Positions 36,108 through 44,631 of a stretch of DNA of 64,000 bases are shown piece after piece. Source of the DNA: an uncultured Gemmiger sp. (lineage in GTDB: Bacteria; Bacillota; Clostridia; Oscillospirales; Ruminococcaceae); NCBI GenBank assembly GCA_944382785.1, contig CALWNO010000005.1, forward strand, positions 21,631-85,630, given 5' to 3'. Within the stretch, counting starts at the first letter, position 1. The number at the start of each line of letters is the position of its first letter. The notes beneath the pieces are model-generated. The model did no database searches. It saw only the letters and a list, made by a program, of their open reading frames with translations, and was not told the origin of the DNA. Position numbers and translations under genes: made by a program.

Positions 36108-36216
36108 GGGGATGTCCTCCTTACCGAAATATCTGCGGGGCTTTTTCCCCAGTATAGCCCCGGAGGAGGCCCGGAGCCATGGGCCAGGTTGCGGGGGATG
36201 GACAAAATTCCAATTT

Positions 36217-37104
36217 TCAGTCCGGTTGGTCCCTGGGGTCGGGGGCATAGGCAGGCTTTGCGGCCCGGTAAGCGGTGGGGGAGGTCCCCTCCGCCTTTTT
36301 GAACGCCCGGGAAAAATAATACGGGTCTGTATAGCCCAGCTGCCGGGCGATCTCCCCCACCGGCAGGTCGGTCTGCCGCAGCAGTTTGGCGGCTTCGGTC
36401 ATCTTCAGCCGGGTGAAAAACTGCAGGGGCGGGCGGTGGGCGTACCGCCGGAACAGATCGTTGAGCCCGCTTTTGGACATGCCCAGTTCCCGGCACAGCC
36501 GGTCCAGGGTCAGAGGTTCTTCCAGATGGGCGTACATCCAGCGCACCGCCCGGGTCAGGGGGGCGCTGCCGGCGTCGGGGCGGCGGTACAGCCCGGTGAG
36601 GATGAGGCCCAGCACCTGGGACATGCAGAGGAAGTTTTCCAGGGAGTAGTCCCCTTCCAGAGACTCAAAGAGCAGATCGAACCAGTCGTGCATCCGCCCG
36701 GCCACCCGGGGCGAGGGGGTGAGCACCCGGCAGCTCTGCAGGGGATAATAGACGGTGTCGGTACCCTTGAAATGCACCCACCACAGGGTCCAGGGGTCAG
36801 CGGGGTGGGCGGCGTATTCGTGGGGTTTGCCCCGGGGAATGCAGAAAGCCGTGCCCGGGGTGAGCTGCCAGGTCCGGCCGCTCACCCGGACCGTGCCCCG
36901 GCCCGCCGCGCAGTACAGCAGTATGTATTCCTCAATCCCTTCCCTGCGGGTGCGCGTGTGGTTTTTTGCCCGGGGAAAACAGCCCACATCGGTCAGGTAG
37001 AGCCGCGCCACCAGCGGGTGGGCGGCGTATTCCTCCAGCGCCTCGGTGGGCAGCACGAACATCCGTGCCCCCCGGAAGGCGGGTCTGTTTGCCATATTTT
37101 CCAT
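36217..37104 (-). CDS. AraC-family transcriptional regulator
   Basis: A 295-residue protein with an N-terminal cupin-type sensing domain (about 20-150) and a C-terminal pair of helix-turn-helix motifs (about 190-285), ending in the family signature GYTDPYYFSRAFKK. AraC/XylS members of this layout usually bind a sugar and activate nearby catabolic genes. It lies directly upstream of and co-oriented with the GH2 gene. The ribosome site is weak; the ATG at 37104 is the best start, with a second Met four codons in. Confidence 0.88.
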   Translation of the reverse strand: MENMANRPAFRGARMFVLPTEALEEYAAHPLVARLYLTDVGCFPRAKNHTRTRREGIEEYILLYCAAGRGTVRVSGRTWQLTPGTAFCIPRGKPHEYAAHPADPWTLWWVHFKGTDTVYYPLQSCRVLTPSPRVAGRMHDWFDLLFESLEGDYSLENFLCMSQVLGLILTGLYRRPDAGSAPLTRAVRWMYAHLEEPLTLDRLCRELGMSKSGLNDLFRRYAHRPPLQFFTRLKMTEAAKLLRQTDLPVGEIARQLGYTDPYYFSRAFKKAEGTSPTAYRAAKPAYAPDPRDQPD

Positions 37105-37169
37105 ACCTGTATCCTACCATATCCGGGGGCATCCGTCCACGCGGGTCCGGCCCCGGATCCGCCTGCGCC

Positions 37170-37198
37170 TTGTATCTTTCCCCTTTTTCCGATATAAT
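37170..37198 (+). promoter_or_regulatory. Promoter of the PqqD/M50 gene
   Basis: TTGTAT (37170-37175) and TATAAT (37193-37198) are spaced by 17 bp, 37 bp before the start codon. Confidence 0.7.
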
Positions 37199-37235
37199 AG
37201 GAACCAAATTTCATTGTCGGGAGGAGGTGGAAGCC

Positions 37236-38207
37236 ATGTATCCCCTGCTGATGGAGGGTGTCCAGGTGGGCACTTTTGAGGACGAGGAGACCGGAGAGAC
37301 GGGCTATTTTGCGGAAAACGCCGACGGGGAATCCTTTGAACTGGGGGAGGACGTCTACCGTCTTTTGATGCTGGCCGACGGCCGCCACGACTTTTACGCC
37401 CAGGGCCTTCCGGCGGAGGATACCGCCGACATCCTCCGCCAGCTGAAGGAATGCCGTCTGGTCTTTACCCGCCGTCTGCGCCTGGGGTTTCCCTTCGGGC
37501 GGCTGGTGCTCTGGCTGGTGGGGGACCGTGCCGCCCGCCTGCGGCGCCCCTGCATCCTCCTCAACCGGCTGCTGCCTTACGCCTGCCTGCTGCTCTGCCT
37601 GGCCGGGGCGTTCTGTCTGCGAACCGCCTTCAACCCGGATTTTCTCAAAATCCCCCTGCTCCTTACCCTGCTGCTGGTGGTGGGGTCCCTGTTCCTGCAT
37701 GAGATGGGGCATTTCTGTGCCGCGGTGGCCTACGGCTGTCCGGTGACGGATATGGGCATTCTGCTGCTGGGGATTCTGCCGGTGGGAGCCTATATCAGCC
37801 AGACCCAGGAATCCCCCCGGCGCAGCCAGCGGCTGCAGAATTCCCTGGCCGGGCTGGAGGTGAATTTTGCCCTGGCCGGGCTGTGCGCCCTGCTCTCCCC
37901 CCTGCCGGGGCAGACCGGCCTGGTCTTTTCGGCGGCCTGCATCTGGAACCTGATCCTCGGGGGCAGCAACCTGCTGCCCGCCGCCGGGCTGGACGGGGAG
38001 GAGGCCCTCTCCATCCTGCTGGGTCTTCCCTCCTTCGGGGAATTCGCCCTCAATGCCCTGCGCAACCCCGAATCCCGCCGGATGATGCTCCGCGGCGGTG
38101 TGCGGGGCTGGTTCTGGCTGGCAGTCTGCCTGCTGCAGCTTCTGTGCCGGTTGATGGTGGTGCTGATGTTTGCCGTCGGGGTGGCCATCGGCCAGTATCT
38201 GGGGTAA
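37236..38207 (+). CDS. PqqD-like domain fused to an M50-type membrane metalloprotease
   Basis: The ATG at 37236 follows GGAGGAGG; 323 residues. Residues about 30-85 look like a PqqD/RRE-type peptide-binding domain (a VYRLLMLADGRHDF segment followed by a helix). Then come about five membrane helices, with LHEMGH (HExxH) near residue 153 at the start of a helix and an NLLPAAGLDGEE segment later that can supply the third zinc ligand, as in site-2 protease-family enzymes. M50 proteins with RRE-like domains occur next to ribosomal-peptide natural product genes, but no radical-SAM or precursor gene is seen here. Substrate unknown. Confidence 0.7.
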   Translation: MYPLLMEGVQVGTFEDEETGETGYFAENADGESFELGEDVYRLLMLADGRHDFYAQGLPAEDTADILRQLKECRLVFTRRLRLGFPFGRLVLWLVGDRAARLRRPCILLNRLLPYACLLLCLAGAFCLRTAFNPDFLKIPLLLTLLLVVGSLFLHEMGHFCAAVAYGCPVTDMGILLLGILPVGAYISQTQESPRRSQRLQNSLAGLEVNFALAGLCALLSPLPGQTGLVFSAACIWNLILGGSNLLPAAGLDGEEALSILLGLPSFGEFALNALRNPESRRMMLRGGVRGWFWLAVCLLQLLCRLMVVLMFAVGVAIGQYLG

Positions 38208-38231
38208 GGGCGCCCTCTTTCCCGCCCGGGT

Positions 38232-38261
38232 TCGACAGAAGCCCCTTTGGTATGGTATAAT
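38232..38261 (+). promoter_or_regulatory. Promoter of the first MATE gene
   Basis: TCGACA (38232-38237) and TATAAT (38256-38261) are spaced by 18 bp; the start codon is at 38305. Confidence 0.6.
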
Positions 38262-38304
38262 AAAAAATACGCCATTTTTACCCATACTATGAGGAGATGA
38301 CCCC

Positions 38305-39714
38305 ATGCTGTTTCACAACCACACCGCCCAGAAAGGCGGACAGGTGGATTTTTCCAAAGGGGATGTGCGCCGCAACGTGCTGGCCGTGGCGGCCCCCATG
38401 CTGGTGGCCCAGGTGCTGAACCTTTTGTACAACATCGTGGACCGCATCTACATCGGCAAGCTGCCCGGGGAGGGTACCCTGGCCCTGGCCGGGCTGGGGC
38501 TCTGCTTTCCGGTGATCACCCTGGTCACCGCCTTTGCCAACCTCTTTGGGGTGGGCGGGTCGCCCCTGTGCTCCATCGCCCGGGGGGAGGGCGACACCGA
38601 CCGTGCCCGCAAGATCATGTCCAACGCCTACTTCATGCTGGTGGTCTGCGGGCTGGGGCTGACCGTGCTGGGCATCCTCTTCCACAAGCCCATCCTGTAT
38701 CTGCTGGGGGCCAGTGATTCTACCTACCCCTATGCGGCCTCCTACATGGTCCTCTATCTGCTGGGTACCGTCTTTGTGATGACCTCCCTGGGGCTCAACC
38801 CCTACATCAACTGCCAGGGCTTTGCCAGGACCGGCATGCTCACCGTGCTGCTGGGGGCGGTGGCAAACATCATTCTGGACCCCCTCTTCATCTACGTCTG
38901 CGGGCTGGGGGTGCGGGGGGCGGCCATCGCCACCATTATTTCCCAGGGGCTTTCGGCTGTGTGGGTGCTGCGGTTCCTCACCGGCCCAAAAACCGAGCTG
39001 AAACTCCAGTTCCGGGGCTTTACCCCCGACTGGGGATGCATCCGCCGCATCGCGGTGCTGGGCACCTCCAGCTTTGTCATGTCCTTCACCGACAGTCTGG
39101 TGCAGGTGGCCTGCAACGCCACCCTGCGCACCTTCGGGGGCGATTTGTACATCAGCGTCATGACCGTCATCAACTCGGTGCGGCAGATCGCCCAGACCCC
39201 GGTGATGGCTCTGTCCGACGGCGCTTCCCCCATCATCAGCTACAACTACGGCGCCCGCAGCGTGCCCCGGGTGCGCAAGGCCATCCGGTTCATGACCCAG
39301 CTTGGCTTCGGCTACACCCTGCTGATCTGGGGGTGCATCAGCCTCTTCCCCTCCCTCTTCATCATGATCTTCAACCACGACCCCGACCTGCTGGCCGCCG
39401 CCGTGCCTTCCCTGCACATCTACTTCTTCGGGTTCGTGATGATGGCCTTCCAGTTTTCGGGGCAGAGCGTCTTCAAGTCGCTGAACAAGGCGAAACTGGC
39501 GGTCTTCTTCTCTTTGCTGCGCAAGGCCATCATCGTGGTGCCCCTGACCCTGATTTTGCCCCATCTGGCGGGGCTGGGGGTCAACGGCGTCTTTCTGGCC
39601 GAGCCCATCTCCAACGTCATCGGGGGCCTGGCCTGCTACCTGACCATGCGCCGCACCGTCATGCCGGAACTGTCCGCCATGGAAGCGGAGCAAAATGCCG
39701 CTGCCAAAGCCTGA
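38305..39714 (+). CDS. MATE-family efflux transporter
   Basis: A 469-residue protein with twelve predicted membrane helices and the MATE pattern of two six-helix halves (NLLYNIVDRIYIG in helix 1, SYNYGARS near the centre). A GAGGAG site precedes the ATG. These sodium- or proton-driven antiporters export cationic drugs and metabolites. It is transcribed alone and converges with another MATE gene; they are not close paralogues. Confidence 0.9.
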   Translation: MLFHNHTAQKGGQVDFSKGDVRRNVLAVAAPMLVAQVLNLLYNIVDRIYIGKLPGEGTLALAGLGLCFPVITLVTAFANLFGVGGSPLCSIARGEGDTDRARKIMSNAYFMLVVCGLGLTVLGILFHKPILYLLGASDSTYPYAASYMVLYLLGTVFVMTSLGLNPYINCQGFARTGMLTVLLGAVANIILDPLFIYVCGLGVRGAAIATIISQGLSAVWVLRFLTGPKTELKLQFRGFTPDWGCIRRIAVLGTSSFVMSFTDSLVQVACNATLRTFGGDLYISVMTVINSVRQIAQTPVMALSDGASPIISYNYGARSVPRVRKAIRFMTQLGFGYTLLIWGCISLFPSLFIMIFNHDPDLLAAAVPSLHIYFFGFVMMAFQFSGQSVFKSLNKAKLAVFFSLLRKAIIVVPLTLILPHLAGLGVNGVFLAEPISNVIGGLACYLTMRRTVMPELSAMEAEQNAAAKA

Positions 39715-39730
39715 CCCTGCACACAAAGAA

Positions 39731-39765
39731 AACCCCGGACCGTTCGGTCCGGGGTTTTTGTTTTT
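39731..39765. terminator. Bidirectional intrinsic terminator between MATE genes
   Basis: An 11-bp stem (39731-39741 with 39746-39756, loop GTTC) is followed by T-runs that reach the stop codon of the minus-strand MATE gene. The A-rich left side serves the other direction. Confidence 0.9.
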
Positions 39766-41114
39766 CAGGCAGGGAGTTTTGCGTACATCCGGCGCTGTTC
39801 CTGTAAGACCAGCACCAGGGAGAGGAGGGTGGCCAGCAGATCGCTGATGGGCTGGGCGAAGAAGATGCCGTTGATCTGCCACACCAGAGGCAGCAGGTAG
39901 AGGAAGGGCACCAGGAAGAGCACCTGCCGCAGCAGGGAGATGAGCACCGAGGGAACCGGCCGGTTGATGGACTGGAAGAAGGTGGTGGCCAGCATGACGA
40001 AGCCCAGCACCGGGGTGATGCAGAAGTTGATGCGCAGGCCTTCCACACCGATGTCGAACATCTCCTGGGTGCCGCCGAAGGCCGCCAGGATCTGCTGAGG
40101 GAAGACCAGCACCGCCACCCAGATGAGGCAGGTGATACCCACCGACAGGGCAGTGGCCTGGTAGAAGGTCTGCATGACCCGCTTGTAGTTGCCGCTGCCA
40201 TAGTTGTTGCCCAAAATAGGCTGGATGCCCTGGCTGATGCCGCTGGCGGGCATGATGACGAAGGTCATGATGCTGGAGATGACCGCATACACGCTGATGG
40301 CGATGTCCCCGCCGTAGCGGCCCAGCTGGCTGTTGTACACCAGGCTGATGAAGCCCATGGCCATCTGGGCCACCCAGAAGGCGAACCCGCAGGAGAGGAT
40401 GTTGCCGCTCATCTTCTCCTGTAGACGGAAGATGGCCGGGGAAACCTTGACCAGGGTACGGCCGCTGAGCACCAGAAAGGCCCCGAAGGTGGCGGAGAGA
40501 CACTGGCCGATGACGGTGGCCAGGGCGGCCCCCGCCACGCCCCAGTGAAAACCAATGACAAAGACCGCGTCCAGCAGGATATTGGTGACCGCCCCGATAC
40601 CGGTGACGCACATACCGAGGATCGGCTTGCCGGACACCCGCACAAAGTCGCAGAAAACCTGGGAAAGCCCCTGGAAGAGGCACCCCAACGCCACAATGCG
40701 GTAGTAGACCACCGCGTAAGGGTAGGCGGTGTCGGTGACGCCGAAGAGCTGAAGCAGCGGGTCGGTGAGAAGAAGCAGAAAGACCGAAAGCAACACTTCA
40801 AAGAAGCAGGCCAGCACAAAGGCATTGCCGAAGGTCCGGTTCATCCGTTTGTGGTCCCCCTGGCCGGAGAAGAGGCTGAAGCAGGTGGCACCGCCGGCGC
40901 TGCACATGAGCCCGAAGGCCATCATCATGTAGGAGAGGGGAAAACATACCGACAGCCCCGCCAGGGCGGAGGTCCCCACCCAGTTGCCCACAAAGATCCG
41001 GTCCACGATGTTGTAAATGGCGGTGATGAGCAGCGAGATGGCCGCAGGGATGGAAAAGCGCAGGATCATGGGGAACAGCGGCCCGTTCCGGTAATCCACC
41101 TGGGTAGTTTGCAT
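39765..41114 (-). CDS. MATE-family efflux transporter, MarR-linked
   Basis: A 449-residue, twelve-helix MATE protein; the ATG at 41114 follows AGGAGGT. The AIYNIVDRIFVG and GNNYGSGNY motifs place it in the NorM/DinF-like part of the superfamily. A MarR-type repressor gene lies 91 bp upstream on the same strand, and a palindrome (41132-41145) just upstream of its ribosome site matches one in the repressor promoter. It is therefore probably a repressor-controlled drug or toxin exporter induced by a MarR ligand. Confidence 0.9.
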   Translation of the reverse strand: MQTTQVDYRNGPLFPMILRFSIPAAISLLITAIYNIVDRIFVGNWVGTSALAGLSVCFPLSYMMMAFGLMCSAGGATCFSLFSGQGDHKRMNRTFGNAFVLACFFEVLLSVFLLLLTDPLLQLFGVTDTAYPYAVVYYRIVALGCLFQGLSQVFCDFVRVSGKPILGMCVTGIGAVTNILLDAVFVIGFHWGVAGAALATVIGQCLSATFGAFLVLSGRTLVKVSPAIFRLQEKMSGNILSCGFAFWVAQMAMGFISLVYNSQLGRYGGDIAISVYAVISSIMTFVIMPASGISQGIQPILGNNYGSGNYKRVMQTFYQATALSVGITCLIWVAVLVFPQQILAAFGGTQEMFDIGVEGLRINFCITPVLGFVMLATTFFQSINRPVPSVLISLLRQVLFLVPFLYLLPLVWQINGIFFAQPISDLLATLLSLVLVLQEQRRMYAKLPA

Positions 41115-41131
41115 GGGTACCTCCTGAATAT

Positions 41132-41145
41132 ATTAGTTTCCTAAG
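41132..41145. promoter_or_regulatory. MarR operator in front of the MATE gene
   Basis: The palindrome ATTAG-TTTC-CTAAG lies 18 bp upstream of the MATE start and has the same half-sites as the one at 41646-41659. Shared sites at both genes indicate control by the adjacent MarR protein. Confidence 0.65.
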
Positions 41146-41205
41146 TATTTAGCCCTGGAAAAGGCCGCCGGCGGGCGCTGTGCCCCACCGGCAGCCGTTG
41201 GGTGT

Positions 41206-41628
41206 TCAGGGGATGTTTTGCAGCATCTGCTCCATGACCCGCAGAAAGGTCTCCAGGTCGTCTGGGTCGATGTCCCGGGTCAACCGGGCTTCCAGGGTGT
41301 GAATGTCCTCCATGACCGCCTCCCGGTAGGCCAGCCCCTTGGGGCAGACCACGATGCGCTTGCGGCGGGCGTCCCCGGGCAGGGATTCCCGCCGGATGAG
41401 GCCATCCCGCTCCATCTTCTGGAGCAGCTGGGTGGCGGAGGAGGGACGCAGGGAGTATTCCTCCTCCACGTCCCTCTGGAACACATCCCCGTTCTGGGCC
41501 AGCAGAAAGTGGAGTACCTTGCCCTGGGCGCCGCTCATCTGCCCTTTGGTGGAAAAGGCGTCCATCCGGCGGCGCAGCTTGTTGGACAGCTTGCTCACAT
41601 ACCGCGTGGCGTTCCGGTCGTGTTCCAT
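41206..41628 (-). CDS. MarR-family transcriptional repressor
   Basis: A 140-residue winged-helix protein with GGGAGGGA before the ATG. The core runs LRPSSATQLLQKMERDGLIRRE (recognition helix region), followed by the wing with DARRKRIVVCPKG, the classic MarR D-x-R-x-x motif. Such dimers bind short palindromes and release them on binding small phenolics or drugs. The palindrome at 41646-41659 overlaps its own promoter just downstream of the -10 box, so autorepression is expected, and a second copy precedes the MATE gene downstream. Confidence 0.9.
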   Translation of the reverse strand: MEHDRNATRYVSKLSNKLRRRMDAFSTKGQMSGAQGKVLHFLLAQNGDVFQRDVEEEYSLRPSSATQLLQKMERDGLIRRESLPGDARRKRIVVCPKGLAYREAVMEDIHTLEARLTRDIDPDDLETFLRVMEQMLQNIP

Positions 41629-41645
41629 GGGGTTCCCTCCCGATA

Positions 41646-41686
41646 CTTAGTTACCTAAGAATAGGCCATTTTCCCCCGCCTGTCAA
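41646..41686 (-). promoter_or_regulatory. Promoter and MarR operator of the marR gene
   Basis: On the minus strand TTGACA (41686-41681), a 17-bp spacer and TATTCT (41663-41658) are followed by the palindrome CTTAG-GTAA-CTAAG (41659-41646), which overlaps the end of the -10 box. Binding there would block initiation. Confidence 0.8.
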
Positions 41687-41690
41687 GGGG

Positions 41691-42734
41691 TCAGGTCTTT
41701 TCGTTTTCAATGGCCACCTTGATGACCTTGTCCCGCCGGTGCTCGAAGAGGTCGTAAGCCGCTTCGATCTCTTTGAGGGGGAAGGTGTGGGTGATGAGGG
41801 GGGTGGTGTCGATCTTGCCCGCGGCGATGAGGTCCAGGGTCTCTTTACAGTGGCAGCCGTCCACCCCGCCGGTCTTGAAGATCAGGTTCTTGCCGTACAT
41901 GTCCGGCAAAGGCAGGGTCTGGGGGCGGTCGTACATGGCCACGATGGTAACCACGGCGTTGGGGCGGGCACACTCCCAGGCCAGGCGGAAGGTGTCCTCA
42001 GTGCCCGCCACCTCCAGCACCGCATCGGCCCCGCCGTGGTCGCTGTTCGCCCGCACGAATTCCGGCAGACCTTCCGGCGGCACGGCCAGCACCTGGGGAT
42101 AGTGGGTGCGCACAAAGGCCAGACGGTCGGGGTCCTTCTCACAGAGGATGATCCGCCCCGGTTCTTTGAGCTGCACACACTGCAGGGTGCACAGGCCGGT
42201 GGGCCCGGCGCCCAGAATCAGCACGGTATCCCCCTTATGGATCTCCCCGATGTCTGCCGCCCAGTAGCCGGTGGCCAGCAGGTCCCCCACAAACAGGGCC
42301 TGGGCATCGGTGACGGTGTCGGGGATGGGGGTCAGGCCGGTATCGGCATGAGGCACCCGCACATACTCCGCCTGGCCGCCGTCAATGCGGCAGCCCAGGG
42401 CCCAGCCCCCGTCGGGGTCGGTGCAGTTGTTCACCCAGCCGTGGCGGCAGAAGAAGCAGTCGCCGCAGTAGGTCTCCACATTCACCGCCACCCGGTCCCC
42501 GGGGCGGACGTTCTGGACGGCGGGGCCGGTTTCCTCCACCACCCCCACCAGCTCGTGGCCCACCGTGATACCCGGCACCGCCCGGGGGACCGCCCCGTGC
42601 TTGATGTGCAGGTCACTGGTGCAGATGCTGGACAACGTTACCCGGACGATGGCGTCCTTGGGCCCCTGCAGGGTGGGGCGGGGCTTGTCCCGCAGTTCAA
42701 ATCGGCCCTGTTCCACATAGGTATAGGCCAGCAT
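41691..42734 (-). CDS. Zinc-dependent medium-chain alcohol dehydrogenase
   Basis: The ATG at 42734 has a GGAGAGG site; 347 residues. The catalytic zinc ligands lie in SSICTSDLH and VGHEL, the structural zinc is bound by the four-Cys segment CGDCFFCRHGWVNNC, and the NAD(P) loop is GAGPTGL. It resembles secondary-alcohol or threonine/sorbitol dehydrogenase-type MDR enzymes; the substrate is not assignable from sequence. It is monocistronic, with its own promoter, and its 3' end lies next to the marR promoter. Confidence 0.88.
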   Translation of the reverse strand: MLAYTYVEQGRFELRDKPRPTLQGPKDAIVRVTLSSICTSDLHIKHGAVPRAVPGITVGHELVGVVEETGPAVQNVRPGDRVAVNVETYCGDCFFCRHGWVNNCTDPDGGWALGCRIDGGQAEYVRVPHADTGLTPIPDTVTDAQALFVGDLLATGYWAADIGEIHKGDTVLILGAGPTGLCTLQCVQLKEPGRIILCEKDPDRLAFVRTHYPQVLAVPPEGLPEFVRANSDHGGADAVLEVAGTEDTFRLAWECARPNAVVTIVAMYDRPQTLPLPDMYGKNLIFKTGGVDGCHCKETLDLIAAGKIDTTPLITHTFPLKEIEAAYDLFEHRRDKVIKVAIENEKT

Positions 42735-42771
42735 GGTATCCTCTCCTTCCCGAATACAGTCTTTTTCTTTG

Positions 42772-42800
42772 AGTGTACCACGTCCGGGAAGGAGGGGCAA
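42772..42800 (-). promoter_or_regulatory. Promoter of the alcohol dehydrogenase gene
   Basis: Minus strand TTGCCC (42800-42795) and TACACT (42777-42772) with a 17-bp spacer, 37 bp before the ATG. Confidence 0.55.
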
Positions 42801-42804
42801 GCAA

Positions 42805-42832
42805 AACAGCGGTCCCGGGCGGGACCGCTGTT
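42805..42832 (-). terminator. Intrinsic terminator of the carboxymuconolactone decarboxylase-like gene
   Basis: A 12-bp stem (42832-42821 with 42816-42805 on the minus strand) ends in a short TT-rich tail, 15 bp after the stop codon at 42847. Confidence 0.7.
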
Positions 42833-42846
42833 GGAAAAGTTTTTTC

Positions 42847-43530
42847 TTATTCCTGGGCCTTTTTGATGCAGCCCAGGGCGTTGAGGCTGCGGGGGTAGCC
42901 GATGTAGGGCAGGCAGTTCAGCACCACTTTGGTGAGGAAGGCGGCGTCGTTGCCCAGGTTCATGTTGCCTTTGGCGTGGGCGGTGAGCTGGGGTTCGCAC
43001 CCGCCCTGGGCGGCCAGGAAGCAGAAGGTGATCAGCTCCCGCTGGCGCAGATCCAGGCCGGTGCGGGTGTAGTAGTCCCCGAAGCAGTTGGCCCCCAGCC
43101 ACCGGTTGACGGTGCCCTGGCGCCAGGCATCCCGCATGCCGTCGCCAAAGATGGCCACCTGGGCGTCCACCCCCTTTTCCAGCCGGGTCTCGGGGGTGGT
43201 GGTGGCCTGAGAGGGCAGGGGCAGTTCCACACCCCGGGCGGTGAGCACCTCATTCACGGCGTCCACAAAGGGCAGGGCCCGGCCCAGGCCCAGGTAGTCC
43301 ACCCCCTGGTAGACCAGTTCCCTGGCCATGACCGGGGTCAGCCCGGCGTCCAGGGCTTCGGGCAGGACCAGTTTGAACAGCTCCACCCCCTGGCAGCCTG
43401 CCAGGGTGGCCAGCACGGCCAGGCTCCGGGTAACAGGGTCCAGGGCGCAGTCCGGGTCCTGGGCCACCTCGTGACGGGCAAAGGCTTCGGCCAGAGCGGC
43501 AAATTCCGGGTCAGTCTGACGGTACTCCAT
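42847..43530 (-). CDS. Carboxymuconolactone decarboxylase-family (AhpD-like) protein
   Basis: A 227-residue protein made of two CMD-type helical repeats. The first has TRSLAVLATLAGCQGVELF and the second RQRELITFCFLAAQGGCEPQLTAH, with the conserved Glu, Cys and His positions, although only single Cys residues rather than CxxC are present. Members act as peroxidase-like or lactone-decarboxylase enzymes, or are of unknown function. The start at 43530 has only a weak AGAAAG site. It is a single-gene unit ending in the terminator at 42805-42832. Confidence 0.75.
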   Translation of the reverse strand: MEYRQTDPEFAALAEAFARHEVAQDPDCALDPVTRSLAVLATLAGCQGVELFKLVLPEALDAGLTPVMARELVYQGVDYLGLGRALPFVDAVNEVLTARGVELPLPSQATTTPETRLEKGVDAQVAIFGDGMRDAWRQGTVNRWLGANCFGDYYTRTGLDLRQRELITFCFLAAQGGCEPQLTAHAKGNMNLGNDAAFLTKVVLNCLPYIGYPRSLNALGCIKKAQE

Positions 43531-43635
43531 GCAAAAACACTTCTTTCTGTGTGGTTTACCTGTATTGTACCGCCCTTGCCGCCCAAAAGTCCACTGCCTG
43601 GTTGGTATAGGTCCCATGCCCCGGGAGCATGGCAA

Positions 43636-43684
43636 CGCGCCGGAAAGCAGGGTCCCCGCCCTTCTCTCCGGCGCGTGATTTTTT
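43636..43684 (+). terminator. Plus-strand terminator-like hairpin between two minus-strand genes
   Basis: A perfect 9-bp GC stem (43636-43644 with 43667-43675) is followed by TGATTTTTT. It is oriented for plus-strand transcription although both flanking genes are on the minus strand. It may stop antisense transcripts or act as a folded leader of the gene at 42847-43530. Confidence 0.4.
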
Positions 43685-43706
43685 GTAAAATTATACGGAT
43701 TGTATT

Positions 43707-44540
43707 TTACAGATTTTTTCCGCACAGCTGCCAGAAGGCCACCGCCCCGGCCGCCGCCACGTTGAGGGAGTCCACCCCCGGCCGCATGGGGATGCGCACG
43801 GTGTACCGGCACCTGGCGATGGTGTCCGGGGCCAGGCCGTCCCCCTCGGTGCCCAGCACCATGGCCAGGCGGGGTTCGGCGGCCAGGGCCGGGTCGTCGA
43901 TGCGCAGGGAATTCTCGTTCAGAGCCAGGGCCGCCGTGGCAAAGCCCCATTCTTCCAGGCTGGCCAGGCCCTTTTCCGGCCAGTCCGCCTTGTCCTGTCC
44001 CAGCCGGGCCCAGGGCACCAGGAACACCGTGCCCATGCTCACCCGCACCGCCCGGCGGCACAGGGGGTCGCAGCAGGAGGGGCTGAGCAGCACCCCGTCC
44101 ACCCCCATGGCCGCCGCCGACCGGAACACCGCCCCCACGTTGGTGGAATCCACGATGTTTTCCAGCACCGCCACCCGCCGGGCGTTGCGGCAGATGTCCG
44201 CCGCCTGGCGGGGGGCCGGGCGGGCCATGGCACACAGCACACCCCGGGTGAGGGTGTAGCCGGTGAGGGTGGCCAGCATCTCCCGGTCCCCGGTGTACAC
44301 CGGCACATCCGGGCAGCGGGCCAGCACCGGGGCGGCCGGGCCGGTGATCTGGCGGCGCTCCATGAGGAAGGCCAGGGGTTCGCACCCCGCATCCAGGGCG
44401 CTGCCGATGACCTTGGGGCTTTCGGCAATAAAGAGGCCGTGGGCCCGCTCGGTGCTGCTGCGCAGCTGGGCTTCGGTAAGGCGGGCAAAGGGAGCCAGCT
44501 CCGGGGCGTTCAGGTCGTGAATTTCGATGATGGGCGGCAT
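43707..44540 (-). CDS. SpoU/TrmH-family RNA 2'-O-methyltransferase
   Basis: The ATG at 44540 follows AAAGGAGA; 277 residues. An N-terminal substrate-binding domain (about 15-105) precedes the SPOUT knot with motif 1 NVGAVFRSAAAMG, motif 2 LGTEGDGL and motif 3 IPMRPGVDSLNVAAAG. The family uses S-adenosylmethionine to methylate ribose 2'-OH in tRNA or 23S rRNA; the target nucleotide cannot be told from sequence. It follows the manA-pgm pair on the same strand but a terminator (44568-44596) separates them. Confidence 0.9.
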   Translation of the reverse strand: MPPIIEIHDLNAPELAPFARLTEAQLRSSTERAHGLFIAESPKVIGSALDAGCEPLAFLMERRQITGPAAPVLARCPDVPVYTGDREMLATLTGYTLTRGVLCAMARPAPRQAADICRNARRVAVLENIVDSTNVGAVFRSAAAMGVDGVLLSPSCCDPLCRRAVRVSMGTVFLVPWARLGQDKADWPEKGLASLEEWGFATAALALNENSLRIDDPALAAEPRLAMVLGTEGDGLAPDTIARCRYTVRIPMRPGVDSLNVAAAGAVAFWQLCGKNL

Positions 44541-44567
44541 GGGGGGAGTCTCCTTTCGGGTCAACGC

Positions 44568-44596
44568 AAAAACCGTCCGGCGCAATACCGGACGGT
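44568..44596 (-). terminator. Intrinsic terminator of the manA-pgm operon
   Basis: On the minus strand a 9-bp GC stem (44596-44588 with 44580-44572) is followed by a T-run (44572-44568). Confidence 0.8.
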
Positions 44597-44631
44597 CTGA
44601 TGATAAACCTTTTTATAAAGGACTGTCAACC

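Noticed and set aside
37236-38207. A PQQ or RiPP biosynthesis cluster.
   Set aside because: Only the PqqD-like/M50 gene is present; neighbours are a sugar regulator and a MATE transporter, with no radical-SAM enzyme or precursor peptide gene seen.
42817-44385. A long minus-strand frame extending the carboxymuconolactone decarboxylase-like gene upstream through the RNA methyltransferase gene.
   Set aside because: The extra N-terminal part is the shifted frame of the methyltransferase gene; homology begins at the ATG at 43530.
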